A DNA stretch of 32,710 bases, taken from contig JAPLGZ010000583.1 in NCBI GenBank assembly GCA_026389895.1, forward strand, positions 1 to 32,710, in the 5' to 3' direction. Positions 15,093 to 23,922 of the stretch are shown piece after piece (position 1 is the first letter of the stretch; each line of letters begins with the position of its first letter). This DNA is from Chloroflexota bacterium. GTDB lineage: Bacteria; Chloroflexota; Anaerolineae; Caldilineales; Caldilineaceae. The notes beneath the pieces are model-generated. The model had not been told where the DNA came from, ran no database searches, and saw only the letters and a list, made by a program, of their open reading frames with translations. The translations under genes were made by a program, and so were the position numbers.

Positions 15093-17186
15093 ATGATAAA
15101 TTCTTTTAGCGCAAACACCACTATTTTCAGAAAAAAGCCATTGATCGATGCGTTCTACCCGCCATCGGTCAATAAGACCAGTACGCGCTGGCAACAACTC
15201 AAGCAAAAGGTCCTGGCTCCCTTTCAGAGTGAAACAAGGCGTGAGCAGCGACAAGCATTGGTGAGCCGTAACGAGAATTTGAGTCCCCTCGAAAAACGGA
15301 TGAATCACTTCTTGAACATCGCCACGGTCAACCTAGGTATTGCCGGGGCGAGTCTCTTTTTCCCGCCGTTGATTCTGGCCACAGTGCCACTCCTGGCCTA
15401 TCTGATGACCCCCATCCTGCAGCTTACGTACAAAGGGTTGGTGAAACAACGCCGGTTCACCTCCTACACGCTTGACGCCCTTTTATTAGGGGGGATGTTG
15501 CTGGGCGGTTTTTGGTATACGGCGACAATCGGGCTTTGGGTGTTGATGTTTAGCCGCAAGCTGCTCGTTAAAAGTGAAAACAATGCCAAACAAAATTTAG
15601 TCAATTTGTTTGGTGAACAACCCCGTACGGTCTGGGTGCAAACAGAGGATGGGGTTGAGGTCGAAATCCCCTTTAACCAATTGCAAATTGGTGATGTGCT
15701 TGTGATCAGCGCCGGCCAGATGATCCCCGTGGACGGCGTGATCACGGCCGGCATGGCGTCGATTGATCAGCACAAGCTAACGGGTGAAGCGCAACCCGCG
15801 GAAAAAGGCATCGGCGAGGCTGTGCTGGCGGCAACCGTGGTGCTGGCGGGGCGAGTTCATATTCGCGCCGAACGCGCCGGTGCCGATACGGTTGCGATGC
15901 AAATTGGTCAAATCCTGGAGAAAACGGCTGACTTTAAGAATTCTCTGCAATCGCGCGGCGAGGCGATTGCCGATAAAATGGCCTTGCCAACCCTGGGGGT
16001 TAGCCTGCTGCTACTACCTTTGGGTCTTAACAGCACATTGGCGGTTCTAACCAATACCTTTGGCCTCAAAATGCGGCTCTTTGGCCCAGCCAGCATGTTA
16101 ACCTATCTCAATCTGGCTTCCCATCACGGCGCCCTCATTAAAGATGGGCGGTCGCTGGAACTATTACAGGGTGTGGATACGGTCGTCTTCGACAAAACCG
16201 GCACACTGACCTTGGAACAACCCACGGTTGATAAAATTCACCTATGTGACGCGTCCGCCGCAAGCGGCATCAGTGACGATGACATCCTGCGCTATGCCGC
16301 CGCCGCCGAGGCCGGGCAGCCCCATCCGATTGCCAAGGCGATTTTGACGGCTGCTCGCCAGCGTCAATTACAATGGCCGCAGCTTGAGGATGCCAAATAT
16401 GAAGTGGGCTATGGGATTCAGGTCAGGCTCACGGATTGCTTGGTGCGGGTTGGCAGTTCGCGCTTTATGGACATAGAAGGGATTGCCATCCCGGCTGCCA
16501 TGCAGGCCATCCAGGATGCCTGTCATGCGCAGGGTCATTCCTTGGTCATGGTCGCCTTGGACGATACTTTGGCCGGCGCGATTGAACTCCAGGCGACGAT
16601 TCGTCCTGAAGCGCAAGCCTTGATCGTCGATCTACAGCGCCGCGGCATGACCACCTATATCATCTCTGGGGATCAGGAAGCCCCCACCCAGCGCTTGGCC
16701 CAAGCCTTGGGGATCGATCACTATTTTGCTAATACCTTGCCAGAAAACAAGGCCAATTTGGTGGAACAGTTGCAACAGCAAGGGCGCTCGGTCTGCTTTG
16801 TGGGGGATGGCATCAACGACGCCATTGCCCTGAAAAAGGCCAACGTCTCGATTTCCCTGCGTGGCGCCACCACTGTAGCAACCGATACCGCCCAGATTGT
16901 ATTGATCGATGGTACGCTGAACCATCTTAATTATCTATTTGATCTGGTTCAGGATTTTGAAGCGACGATGAAGACCAATCTTCTCATCTCTACCATTCCC
17001 AGTGCGATCTGTCTCGGCGGCATTCTTTTCTTCCACTGGGGCGTTTTTGCCGGGATTCTGCTCACGCAAGCGACCCTCTTTACGGGGATCGGAAATTCGA
17101 TGTTGCCGCTGTGGAAGCAAAAATCGCGCCAGGATGTGCTCATTGAAACAAAAGATGGAACAAAGGAGATCGCCAAACATGAGTGA
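15093..17186 (+). CDS. P1B-like P-type ATPase lacking the CPC metal motif
   Basis: A 697-residue membrane ATPase. Visible signatures are TGE at 230-232 (actuator domain), DKTGT with phosphorylated Asp367, the P1B-type His-Pro at 411-412 and GDGIND at 571-576. About eight membrane segments are predicted: two near 70-110, two near 125-155, two near 290-330 and two near the C-terminus. Two hallmarks of heavy-metal ATPases are missing. There is no N-terminal CxxC domain, and the position normally holding CPC, 44 residues before the phosphorylated Asp, reads Phe-Gly-Leu (323-325). Substrate is therefore unknown; export or self-protection linked to the polyketide is only a guess. A GAGGA at 15086-15090 is very close to the ATG, so the ribosome site is unusual. 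The last codons overlap the sulfotransferase gene. Confidence 0.88.
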   Translation: MINSFSANTTIFRKKPLIDAFYPPSVNKTSTRWQQLKQKVLAPFQSETRREQRQALVSRNENLSPLEKRMNHFLNIATVNLGIAGASLFFPPLILATVPLLAYLMTPILQLTYKGLVKQRRFTSYTLDALLLGGMLLGGFWYTATIGLWVLMFSRKLLVKSENNAKQNLVNLFGEQPRTVWVQTEDGVEVEIPFNQLQIGDVLVISAGQMIPVDGVITAGMASIDQHKLTGEAQPAEKGIGEAVLAATVVLAGRVHIRAERAGADTVAMQIGQILEKTADFKNSLQSRGEAIADKMALPTLGVSLLLLPLGLNSTLAVLTNTFGLKMRLFGPASMLTYLNLASHHGALIKDGRSLELLQGVDTVVFDKTGTLTLEQPTVDKIHLCDASAASGISDDDILRYAAAAEAGQPHPIAKAILTAARQRQLQWPQLEDAKYEVGYGIQVRLTDCLVRVGSSRFMDIEGIAIPAAMQAIQDACHAQGHSLVMVALDDTLAGAIELQATIRPEAQALIVDLQRRGMTTYIISGDQEAPTQRLAQALGIDHYFANTLPENKANLVEQLQQQGRSVCFVGDGINDAIALKKANVSISLRGATTVATDTAQIVLIDGTLNHLNYLFDLVQDFEATMKTNLLISTIPSAICLGGILFFHWGVFAGILLTQATLFTGIGNSMLPLWKQKSRQDVLIETKDGTKEIAKHE

Positions 17187-18360
17187 CTCTATGGCAATCA
17201 CGGGGGTGGGCGAGACAGTGAATTTGTCTGAAGCCGACCTGATGGCCCAAGCCCAACAGCAGAGTGGTTTATCCGATTGGGGCGAAGATAATTTTCGGGC
17301 AGGCTTGCAGATCTTATTGGCAGCCTGCGCCAACGAAGCAAATTTGAGTACCCAGGGCCAACAGTGGTTGCAGCACGATATGTTGCATTGGCTTACCAAT
17401 CGGCTGCAAATCCAAGCGACCTTCAAAGCGTCGCCTGAAATTTTAGACGTGCCTATTGAACGCCCCCTCTTTATCCTTGGCCTGCCCCGCACCGGCTCCA
17501 CCTTGTTGCACCGTCTTCTTGCCCAAGATGAGAACGGACGGGTGCCCGTGCTGTGGGAGTTATCGCGCCCCGCGCCACCGCCCAGACCCGAAACGCGCGC
17601 AACGGATCCGCGCATCGCCCAGGTCGCCGACGAAATCGAGCGCACAATCCAGCGGCTGATTCCTGATATGGCGACGAAGCATTCGATTGATGTCCAGGCG
17701 CCGGAAGAATGTAATTCGCTCTTCCAGGATAGTTTTGCTTGCTATGCGACCGGCGTCTTCTACCATGTCCCAACGTATCTGGCCTGGCTGCGCCAACAGG
17801 ACTTAACTGCCGCTTATCAATATTACAAAACACAGGTACAGATCCTCACCTATCACTATCCAGGGCGCACCTGGATTTCCAAAAACCCGGATCACATGTT
17901 GGGCATCGACGCAATCCTGAAGGTCTTTCCTGACGCAGCCATTGTTTATCTGCACCGTGACTTGAGTGAAGTCTTTGGGTCGGTATGCAGCGTACAGCAT
18001 AGCTTGCTCAATATGTGGCGAAAAACACCTTTTGCGGCAAAAGATATAGGTAACATCACCCTCAACATGCTGGCACCCACGGTCGATCGGGCTTTACTGG
18101 AGCGCAAGCAGGCTAACCCGGCGCACTTCTATGATCTGCATTATACCGAGTTGACTGCCGACCCCGTTGGCGCCGTCGAGCGCATCTATGACTATTTTGG
18201 TTATGCACTCAGTCCTGCCTCAAGCGCGCAGATGCAAAGCTGGCTTGCACAGAACAAACAAAATAAACATGGCGAACATCATTACAAACTGGAAGACTTT
18301 GGCTTAACGCTCGGTGCGGTTCAGGAGCGATTGGCTGATTATCTAAAAGAGTTTCCCTAG
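17179..18360 (+). CDS. PAPS-dependent sulfotransferase
   Basis: A 393-residue soluble sulfotransferase of the bacterial Sulfotransfer_3 type. The 5'-phosphosulfate loop GLPRTGST is at 101-108, and the 3'-phosphate motif has Arg260 in LHRD with Ser268 eight residues later, the expected spacing. ATG 17179 overlaps the ATPase stop by 8 nt and has AGGAGA 9 nt upstream, so translation is probably coupled. It would transfer sulfate from PAPS to a hydroxyl of the polyketide or an intermediate. In curacin a sulfotransferase domain next to a thioesterase drives decarboxylative chain release; here the enzyme is free and the last module removes its beta-hydroxyl, so ordinary tailoring is the simpler reading. 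Confidence 0.9.
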   Translation: MSDSMAITGVGETVNLSEADLMAQAQQQSGLSDWGEDNFRAGLQILLAACANEANLSTQGQQWLQHDMLHWLTNRLQIQATFKASPEILDVPIERPLFILGLPRTGSTLLHRLLAQDENGRVPVLWELSRPAPPPRPETRATDPRIAQVADEIERTIQRLIPDMATKHSIDVQAPEECNSLFQDSFACYATGVFYHVPTYLAWLRQQDLTAAYQYYKTQVQILTYHYPGRTWISKNPDHMLGIDAILKVFPDAAIVYLHRDLSEVFGSVCSVQHSLLNMWRKTPFAAKDIGNITLNMLAPTVDRALLERKQANPAHFYDLHYTELTADPVGAVERIYDYFGYALSPASSAQMQSWLAQNKQNKHGEHHYKLEDFGLTLGAVQERLADYLKEFP

Positions 18361-18393
18361 GAAAAATTTTCCCGGTAAAGGGAGGAGAAAAAG

Positions 18394-20034
18394 ATGACGA
18401 ATACAGAAACGTTACCCAATCAGCCGGTCGATGTATTCATCGCTGGGGGTGGACTTGCGGGCTTAACCTTAGCGTTGCAACTCAAGCAAGCCCGCCCAGA
18501 AACCAGCATTATCGTGGCAGAGAAGGGTAAACATCCCGCCCCCAATGCAGCCTTTAAGGTGGGCGAATCCAGTTTAGACGGCGCCAGCCATTACCTGGGC
18601 GAAGTGCTTGGCTTGAAAGAGTATTTGCAAACAGAACATCTATTGAAACCTGGTTTTCGTTTTTTTACCCGAGCCGGCGATAACCAGGACATTGTAAAAC
18701 GTTTTGAATTGGCCACCATCCAGAATTGGGACCCTGCCGAAGGTTCCCCTTCGTATCAGCTCGACCGCGGCAAGTTAGAGACAAAGCTAGGTGAAGAAGC
18801 ACGCCGGCATGGGGTCTGCTTTTGGGATGAGTGTACAGTGCGCACGCTGGATCTGGATGCAGCGGGGCCACATAGGGTCACCGTGGTGCGGCAGGGAACT
18901 GAAACGCAACTGCATGCCCGCTGGGTGATCGATGCGAGTGGCGTTACTTCGACGCTGCGCCGCCAGCTAAACTTGAACGAAGAAATTGACCATAATATCA
19001 ACGCGGCCTGGTTTCGAGTCAACAAGATCATTACGGTGCAAGATTGGGCCGACGACCCAGAGTGGCAAGCGCGGTTTGCCGCTAAGGTACGGCGCTTAGC
19101 GACCTGCCATTTGACGGGGAAAGGCTATTGGGTCTGGCTGATTCCGCTTTCCGGCGATTTGACCAGCGTAGGCATTGTGGCGGACAACCGCCTGCACCCT
19201 TTCGAGCAGTTTAACCGACGCGAGCGGGCACTGGAATGGCTGGCCAAACATGAACCCCAATGCGCTCAAGCGGTTGCCGACGGTGAAATGCTTGACTTTG
19301 GGGTGCTCAAACACTTTGCGCACGGCTGTAAACAAGTATTTTCGTCCGAGCGATGGGCGATTACGGGCGTGGCTGGCGCCTTTAGCGACCCGTTGTATTC
19401 ACCAGGTAGCGAGTTGATCACGGTTAGTAACACCATCATTACTGATACGATTTGTCGCGATTTAGCGGGCGAAGCGATTGCCGAGCGAGTAGACTTTTTT
19501 AACGATTTCTATCTCAATTTTGTCTTTGACACGGTCTTGCGGGACGTGAAAGAGTACTATCCGATGCTCGACAGCAGTTTGGTCGTCACCGTCAAAAAGC
19601 TCTGGCAAATGGTCTGGTACTTCTCCATCCTCGTGCCTTTGGTCTTTAATCAACAACTCACGGACATCGAGTATTTGACCTTGATTCAAGCGGAACTCGC
19701 GCGCTTTCAGACCTTGCATCAACGTGTTCAAGCGCTTTGTCAAGAATTGTATGCCCAAGGGCCCCACCGCCCAGCGGTTGATTATATAGCCTATGTCTTC
19801 CGATTAAAGACCTTGCAGCAAATCGTGCTCAAAAAACCCAGTGACGATAGCGCCGAAGCTCGCCGGGAATTGTTACGCTATAATCTCTCGGTGATAGAAA
19901 GTTTTATTACCAGTCTCTCCCAACAACTAAACCCGCCAACCGAATTGAGCAGTGACTTATCCCCAAACGTCCAGGCCGACATCGTCGCTGAATTTAATGA
20001 CTTTTGGCGTGCTTGGCAGCCTGTGGCCGCATAA
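18394..20034 (+). CDS. Flavin-dependent halogenase
   Basis: A 546-residue FAD protein with a strong GGAGGAG ribosome site 6 nt before ATG 18394. The FAD-binding GGGLAGL is at 18-24 and KVGESS at 55-60. The halogenase signature WxWxIP is at 246-251, and a second one, FxxPxxSxG, is at 330-338 (FSDPLYSPG). Lys85 in LLKPGFRFF is the probable catalytic lysine that carries the chloramine or bromamine. These motifs separate true halogenases from related monooxygenases. It needs a separate flavin reductase, not seen in the window. Family members halogenate electron-rich carbons such as aromatic rings, often on carrier-bound substrates; the substrate here cannot be read from sequence. It lies between the sulfotransferase and the beta-branching genes and is probably a tailoring enzyme of the cluster. 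Confidence 0.88.
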   Translation: MTNTETLPNQPVDVFIAGGGLAGLTLALQLKQARPETSIIVAEKGKHPAPNAAFKVGESSLDGASHYLGEVLGLKEYLQTEHLLKPGFRFFTRAGDNQDIVKRFELATIQNWDPAEGSPSYQLDRGKLETKLGEEARRHGVCFWDECTVRTLDLDAAGPHRVTVVRQGTETQLHARWVIDASGVTSTLRRQLNLNEEIDHNINAAWFRVNKIITVQDWADDPEWQARFAAKVRRLATCHLTGKGYWVWLIPLSGDLTSVGIVADNRLHPFEQFNRRERALEWLAKHEPQCAQAVADGEMLDFGVLKHFAHGCKQVFSSERWAITGVAGAFSDPLYSPGSELITVSNTIITDTICRDLAGEAIAERVDFFNDFYLNFVFDTVLRDVKEYYPMLDSSLVVTVKKLWQMVWYFSILVPLVFNQQLTDIEYLTLIQAELARFQTLHQRVQALCQELYAQGPHRPAVDYIAYVFRLKTLQQIVLKKPSDDSAEARRELLRYNLSVIESFITSLSQQLNPPTELSSDLSPNVQADIVAEFNDFWRAWQPVAA

Positions 20035-20044
20035 AGGAACAGTT

Positions 20045-20102
20045 ACTTGGATCAGAACTTACGCACGCCTACGCGTCAGGGTTTGTAAGTCCTGATCCAA
20101 GT
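20045..20102 (+). repeat. Imperfect 18-bp inverted repeat before the HCS gene
   Basis: Arms at 20045-20062 and 20085-20102 are reverse complements at 17 of 18 positions (ACTTGGATCAG and CTTAC matched by GTAAG and CTGATCCAAGT), with a 22-nt loop. It fills most of the 95-nt gap between the halogenase and the HCS-like gene. It looks like a mobile palindromic intergenic element and could also act as a transcript hairpin. Confidence 0.75.
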
Positions 20103-20129
20103 GCATATAACAAAAGGAACAGAAACTAA

Positions 20130-21365
20130 ATGAATATTGGCATAGAAGCCATCAATGCCTATGGTGGTCAGACCAGCCTCGACATCCGCACCTTATTTAA
20201 GGCGCGAGGACTAGATCTGGAACGCTTTGCAAATTTGCTGATGGAAAAGAAGGCGGTCGGTTTGCCCTGTGAAGACCCCGTCACCAATGCCGTCAATGCG
20301 GCTAAACCATTGATCGATCAACTGTCGGAAACTGATAAAAACAGCATCGAGGTGCTGATTACTGCCACCGAGTCGGGGCTGGACTTTGGCAAATCGCTCA
20401 GCACCTACGTCCACGATTATCTGGGCTTGTCCCGCCAATGTCGCTTGATCGAAGTGAAACAGGCTTGTTATGCGGGGACAGCGGCACTGCAACTGGCGGC
20501 GGGCTTTGTGGCGTCTCATCCTTTTCCCAACACGAAAGCCCTGGTGATTGCCACCGATACCGCCCGTGGGGCCGCCAAACAGACCTATGCCGAACCATCG
20601 CAGGGGACGGGTGCGGTCGCCATGCTCATCAGCCGCCAACCTGATATTCTGGCGCTCGATTTTGGCGCCAATGGTCTCTACAGCTACGAGGTCATGGATA
20701 CCTGCCGCCCCCGCGCCGACATTGAAACGGGCGACTTGGATTTATCGTTGCTCTCCTACCTGGATTGTTTGGAAGGCGCCTTCCAAGCCTACACGGCGCG
20801 CGTGGATGGGGCCGATTTTCAAAGCACCTTCGATTATCTGGCCTTTCACACCCCGTTTGCGGGCATGGTGAAAGGCGCGCACCGGAAAATGATGCGCGCC
20901 AATGGAAAACGATTACCCCCCAACGAAATCGAGGCCGATTTTCAACACCGCATGGGACCGTCTTTGACACACTGTGTCCAAGTGGGCAACGTCTACTCGG
21001 CCACGGTTTATCTGGCGCTCTGTGGTCTGATTGACCAGGCCATTATCGAGCAGCCGCGGCGCGTGGGGCTATTTTCCTATGGCTCCGGCTGCTCCTCCGA
21101 GTTTTACAGTGGCATTGTGACAGCAGCCTCCAAAGCGAAATTGAGCCAGATGAAAATCGGTCAGAAGCTCGCCAATCGCCATGAATTGTCGATGGCCGAG
21201 TATGATCCCATCTTGGATTTGAATATGGAATGGCTCTTTGGCGTTCAGGATAAAGTGATGGATGTCGAGCCCTACGCCGCGATCTACGAGAAGCAGTTAC
21301 AGGGGCAGGGCTTGCTGGTGTTAAAAGCCATTGAGCATTTTCACCGGGTTTATGAGTGGAGTTAG
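20130..21365 (+). CDS. HMG-CoA synthase-like enzyme (HCS) of a beta-branching cassette
   Basis: A 411-residue member of the HMG-CoA synthase family, beginning at ATG 20130 with AAAGGA upstream. The catalytic triad is visible: Glu81 in TATESG, Cys113 in KQACYAG and His240 in FHTPFAGM. In polyketide clusters this enzyme condenses an acetyl group carried on a donor ACP with a beta-keto intermediate on the assembly line, giving an HMG-type adduct. That role is supported by the genes that follow: two crotonase-fold enzymes, a donor ACP and a decarboxylating KS. A mevalonate-pathway enzyme is unlikely in this setting. Homologues include CurD, PksG and MupH. Confidence 0.95.
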   Translation: MNIGIEAINAYGGQTSLDIRTLFKARGLDLERFANLLMEKKAVGLPCEDPVTNAVNAAKPLIDQLSETDKNSIEVLITATESGLDFGKSLSTYVHDYLGLSRQCRLIEVKQACYAGTAALQLAAGFVASHPFPNTKALVIATDTARGAAKQTYAEPSQGTGAVAMLISRQPDILALDFGANGLYSYEVMDTCRPRADIETGDLDLSLLSYLDCLEGAFQAYTARVDGADFQSTFDYLAFHTPFAGMVKGAHRKMMRANGKRLPPNEIEADFQHRMGPSLTHCVQVGNVYSATVYLALCGLIDQAIIEQPRRVGLFSYGSGCSSEFYSGIVTAASKAKLSQMKIGQKLANRHELSMAEYDPILDLNMEWLFGVQDKVMDVEPYAAIYEKQLQGQGLLVLKAIEHFHRVYEWS

Positions 21366-21417
21366 AGAGTAACGTTCTAATGAGTAATACATAGCCTGGA
21401 CAAGCCAAAACCAAGCG

Positions 21418-21514
21418 GTTACACAGAGCGCGCAGAGGAAGCACAAAGAACACAGAGAAACCCCTCCTGCTTTTCTTTGTGTTCTCTGTGCCTTCTCCGT
21501 GTTCTCTGTGTAAC
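21418..21514 (+). repeat. Long imperfect inverted repeat built on ACACAGAG-like words
   Basis: The outer arms GTTACACAGAG (21418-21428) and CTCTGTGTAAC (21504-21514) are exact reverse complements. Inside them, repeated words such as GAACACAGAG and its complement TTCTCTGTG continue the symmetry with some mismatches. The element occupies half of the 192-nt gap between the HCS and ECH1 genes. Similar CACAGAG palindromes are scattered between genes in several repeat-rich bacterial genomes, as I recall. No open reading frame is supported here. Confidence 0.8.
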
Positions 21515-21557
21515 TGATTTTTTGCTTTTTGTGCAGGCATTTACGGCCTAGGTAATA

Positions 21558-22307
21558 ATGAGCAACGACACAGTCAATTTGACCTATCCAGAAACGGGCA
21601 TCGCGCTGGTGGCCATGCAAGATCGCAGCGCGCACAATACCTTTTCCAAAGCGTTGGTGGAAGGCCTGATGACCACTTTTGCGCAGATTAGTGCAAATCC
21701 TACGGTTAAAGTCGTGGTGCTGCATGGCTATGATAACTACTTCTGTTGTGGCGGCACCCAAGAAGAGTTGATCCATTTCTATGAAGGCAAAATGAAGTTC
21801 AGCGATCTGCCAATTTATCGCTTGTTGTTGGATTGTGCGGTGCCGACCATTAGTGCGATGCAAGGTCACGCGTTGGGCGGCGGCCTCGCTTTTGGCTGCT
21901 TTGCGGATCTGCTCGTCATGGCGGAAGAGAGTATGTACAGCGCCAACTTTATGAAGTATGGCTTCACGCCGGGGATGGGTGCGACTTATATTCTGCCGCA
22001 TAAATTTGGGGCCTTGCTGGGAGGAGAGATGCTCTTGAGTGCTAATCACTACCACGGTGGTGCATTACGCGAGCGGGGGATTTCCGCCAAGGTGGTAAAA
22101 AAGAAAGAGGTGATCCCGACCGCCCTCACGCTGGCCCGCGACCTCGCCAACAAATCGCTTGTGTCGCTTAAATTGTTGAAAGCGCACTTGACCCAGCGGA
22201 TCAAAAGCGAATTACCATCGTTCATTGAGCAAGAATTGGCTATGCACGCGGTTAGCTTCGCTCAACCAGAAGTGAAAGAACGGATCGAAACGTTGTTTGG
22301 CCGATAG
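21558..22307 (+). CDS. Enoyl-CoA hydratase-like dehydratase (ECH1) of the beta-branching cassette
   Basis: A 249-residue crotonase-fold protein. Segments typical of ECH1 enzymes (CurE, PksH types) are visible: CCGGTQEEL near 74-82, AMQGHALGGGLAFG near 107-120 and FMKYGFTPGMGATYI near 137-151. It should dehydrate the HMG-type adduct made by HCS to a glutaconyl-type intermediate on the acceptor ACP. The ribosome site before ATG 21558 is weak (AGG at 21550). The order HCS, ECH1, donor ACP, decarboxylating KS, ECH2 supports the assignment over a general fatty-acid hydratase. Confidence 0.92.
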   Translation: MSNDTVNLTYPETGIALVAMQDRSAHNTFSKALVEGLMTTFAQISANPTVKVVVLHGYDNYFCCGGTQEELIHFYEGKMKFSDLPIYRLLLDCAVPTISAMQGHALGGGLAFGCFADLLVMAEESMYSANFMKYGFTPGMGATYILPHKFGALLGGEMLLSANHYHGGALRERGISAKVVKKKEVIPTALTLARDLANKSLVSLKLLKAHLTQRIKSELPSFIEQELAMHAVSFAQPEVKERIETLFGR

Positions 22308-22352
22308 TAACGATTCAGCGGCCTTCGACAAGCTCAGGCGACTGAATCGTTA
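22308..22352 (+). repeat. REP-like hairpin immediately after the ECH1 stop
   Basis: A perfect 11-bp stem, TAACGATTCAG (22308-22318) and CTGAATCGTTA (22342-22352), directly follows the stop codon. The loop carries CTTCGACAAGCTCAG, the core shared with the repeat after the terminal PKS (CGACAAGCTCAG) and, in degenerate reverse-complement form, with the one inside the PKS coding sequence. It may act as a 3' stabiliser or attenuator within the operon. Confidence 0.75.
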
Positions 22353-22390
22353 CGGCAGGTAAAGAATTATAAAAAGGAGTGACATAAACC

Positions 22391-22636
22391 ATGACGCAAG
22401 CAGAAGTATTTGAAGTGGTCAAGAAAAACATTCGGGATGTGCTGTTCAATTTGGAGGGACAAGAGATTCCCTTAGCGGCCAGCCTGAAAGAGTTAGGGGC
22501 CAATTCCATCGATCGCGCGGATATCGCGGTGCAATGTGTGGAAGATTTGCAGCTAAAAATTCCCATGATTGAGTTTGCCGGCGTTCAGAATATTGAAGGA
22601 CTCGTGGCATTGCTGACGCGCAAGGTCAACGCATGA
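22391..22636 (+). CDS. Donor acyl carrier protein of the beta-branching cassette
   Basis: An 81-residue free ACP starting at ATG 22391 with AGGAG upstream. The phosphopantetheine Ser is Ser39 in LGANSIDRADI, a sequence style characteristic of donor ACPs in HCS cassettes (AcpK and CurB types). The protein would carry malonyl and then, after decarboxylation by the next gene's product, acetyl, and present it to the HCS enzyme. Its stop codon overlaps the next start by 4 nt (ATGA), showing translational coupling with the decarboxylating KS. Confidence 0.95.
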   Translation: MTQAEVFEVVKKNIRDVLFNLEGQEIPLAASLKELGANSIDRADIAVQCVEDLQLKIPMIEFAGVQNIEGLVALLTRKVNA

Positions 22637-23922
22637 GACGGGTCGGTATCACGGGGATGGGCGTTGTCACGGCGGCGGGGCAAGGGCTGGATGCATTTAC
22701 GCTCGCTTTGCAAACAGGGCAAAGTGGGATCAAGCAGCGCCCCGCGGCATCCGATCTACCGCTTGCCTTTGGCGGCTTGTTAGCTGATTTTGAGTTGAGC
22801 GCCGAGTTGATGAAGCTTAGCGATCAAGCCGATGGCTTAGGTCAAAAAGCGCAAACAGTGGCGCGGCGGGCCCCGCTCTCGGTGCAAGCCTCTGTGTTGA
22901 GTGCGGTGGAAGCTTGGCGACGGGCCCAATTGGCCACGCGAACAATCGATTCAACCAAGATCAGTTTGGTGGTGGCCGGTCAAAACCTCAACCAGGGCTA
23001 CCATTACGCCATTCAGCAAAAATATCAGGCAACGCCAGAATATCTTCCCCCGCGGTATGGGTTGCATTTTTTGGATACCGATCAGGTGGGCGTCTTAAGC
23101 GCTTTGCTGGGCATTCATGGCGAGGGTCAGACGGTGGGCGGTGCCTCGGCGAGCGGCAATGTCGGGCTCATGCACGGCTATAGGCTTGTGCAGTGGGGCC
23201 TGGCCGAAATCTGTGTGGTAGTCGGCGCCTTACAGGATTTGTCACCCTTAGAAATCCACGCGTTTGCGGCTCTGGGTGCGTTAGGGGGCAAAACGATTCG
23301 GGAAGCGGACCGCGCGTGTCGCCCCTTTGACCGGCAGCGAGAAGGCTTTATCTATGGTCAGGGAAGCGGCTGTTTGATTTTAGAGAGCGAAGCCTCCGCC
23401 AAACGGCGCGGGGTCGATCCCTTGGCAGAGTTAGTGGGCTGTGCGCTGGTACTGGATGGCAACCATTTGATCGATCCTAACGCAGCAGGCGAGGCGCAAG
23501 CGATGCGCCAAGCGTTACAGATGGCCAATCTAGCACCCGCCGATGTCGATTATTTGAATGCGCACGGCACAGCCTCCGTCTTGGGCGATGTGACAGAAAT
23601 TACCGCGATCAAAGAAGTATTTGGTGAGGCTGTCACCCAGCTTTGGCTGAATTCAACCAAGAGCCTGACCGGCCACTGTTTGACCGCGGCGGGCACGATC
23701 GAGGCCATCGCCACCATTCTTCAGATGAAGGGTGGCTTTGTCCATCCCAATTTAAATTTAGAACAACCGATAGATGATGCCTGTCGCTTTGTGGGGCAGC
23801 AAAGCCAATCCGCCACGATCAACATTGCCATGAGTAATTCATTTGGCTTTGGCGGCATCAACAGTTCGATTGTCTTGAAGCAATGGGATGCAGGAAGAAG
23901 TCAGGAGGCGAGTGATGGCTGA
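22633..23922 (+). CDS. Decarboxylating ketosynthase (Cys-to-Ser KS) of the beta-branching cassette
   Basis: A 429-residue stand-alone ketosynthase fold. The nucleophilic Cys is replaced by Ser172 in GGASASGN, while His311 (NAHGTAS), Lys343 and His348 (TGHCL) remain. This pattern marks decarboxylases of HCS cassettes (CurC and PksF types), which turn malonyl on the donor ACP into acetyl without condensing. AAGGT lies 6 nt before ATG 22633 inside the preceding ACP gene. The 3' end overlaps the ECH2 gene by 8 nt. A chain-extending KS is excluded by the missing Cys. Confidence 0.95.
   Translation: MRRVGITGMGVVTAAGQGLDAFTLALQTGQSGIKQRPAASDLPLAFGGLLADFELSAELMKLSDQADGLGQKAQTVARRAPLSVQASVLSAVEAWRRAQLATRTIDSTKISLVVAGQNLNQGYHYAIQQKYQATPEYLPPRYGLHFLDTDQVGVLSALLGIHGEGQTVGGASASGNVGLMHGYRLVQWGLAEICVVVGALQDLSPLEIHAFAALGALGGKTIREADRACRPFDRQREGFIYGQGSGCLILESEASAKRRGVDPLAELVGCALVLDGNHLIDPNAAGEAQAMRQALQMANLAPADVDYLNAHGTASVLGDVTEITAIKEVFGEAVTQLWLNSTKSLTGHCLTAAGTIEAIATILQMKGGFVHPNLNLEQPIDDACRFVGQQSQSATINIAMSNSFGFGGINSSIVLKQWDAGRSQEASDG

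Noticed and set aside
17002-17178. Long N-terminal extension of the sulfotransferase overlapping the ATPase gene
   Set aside because: The extension is a shadow of the ATPase coding sequence; ATG 17179 has AGGAGA at 9 nt and overlaps the stop by 8 nt.
22391-22636. Idea that the 12400 and 22391 ACPs are duplicates
   Set aside because: Their active-site contexts differ (LGLVNSL against LGANSIDR), and each matches a separate pathway-specific ACP type.
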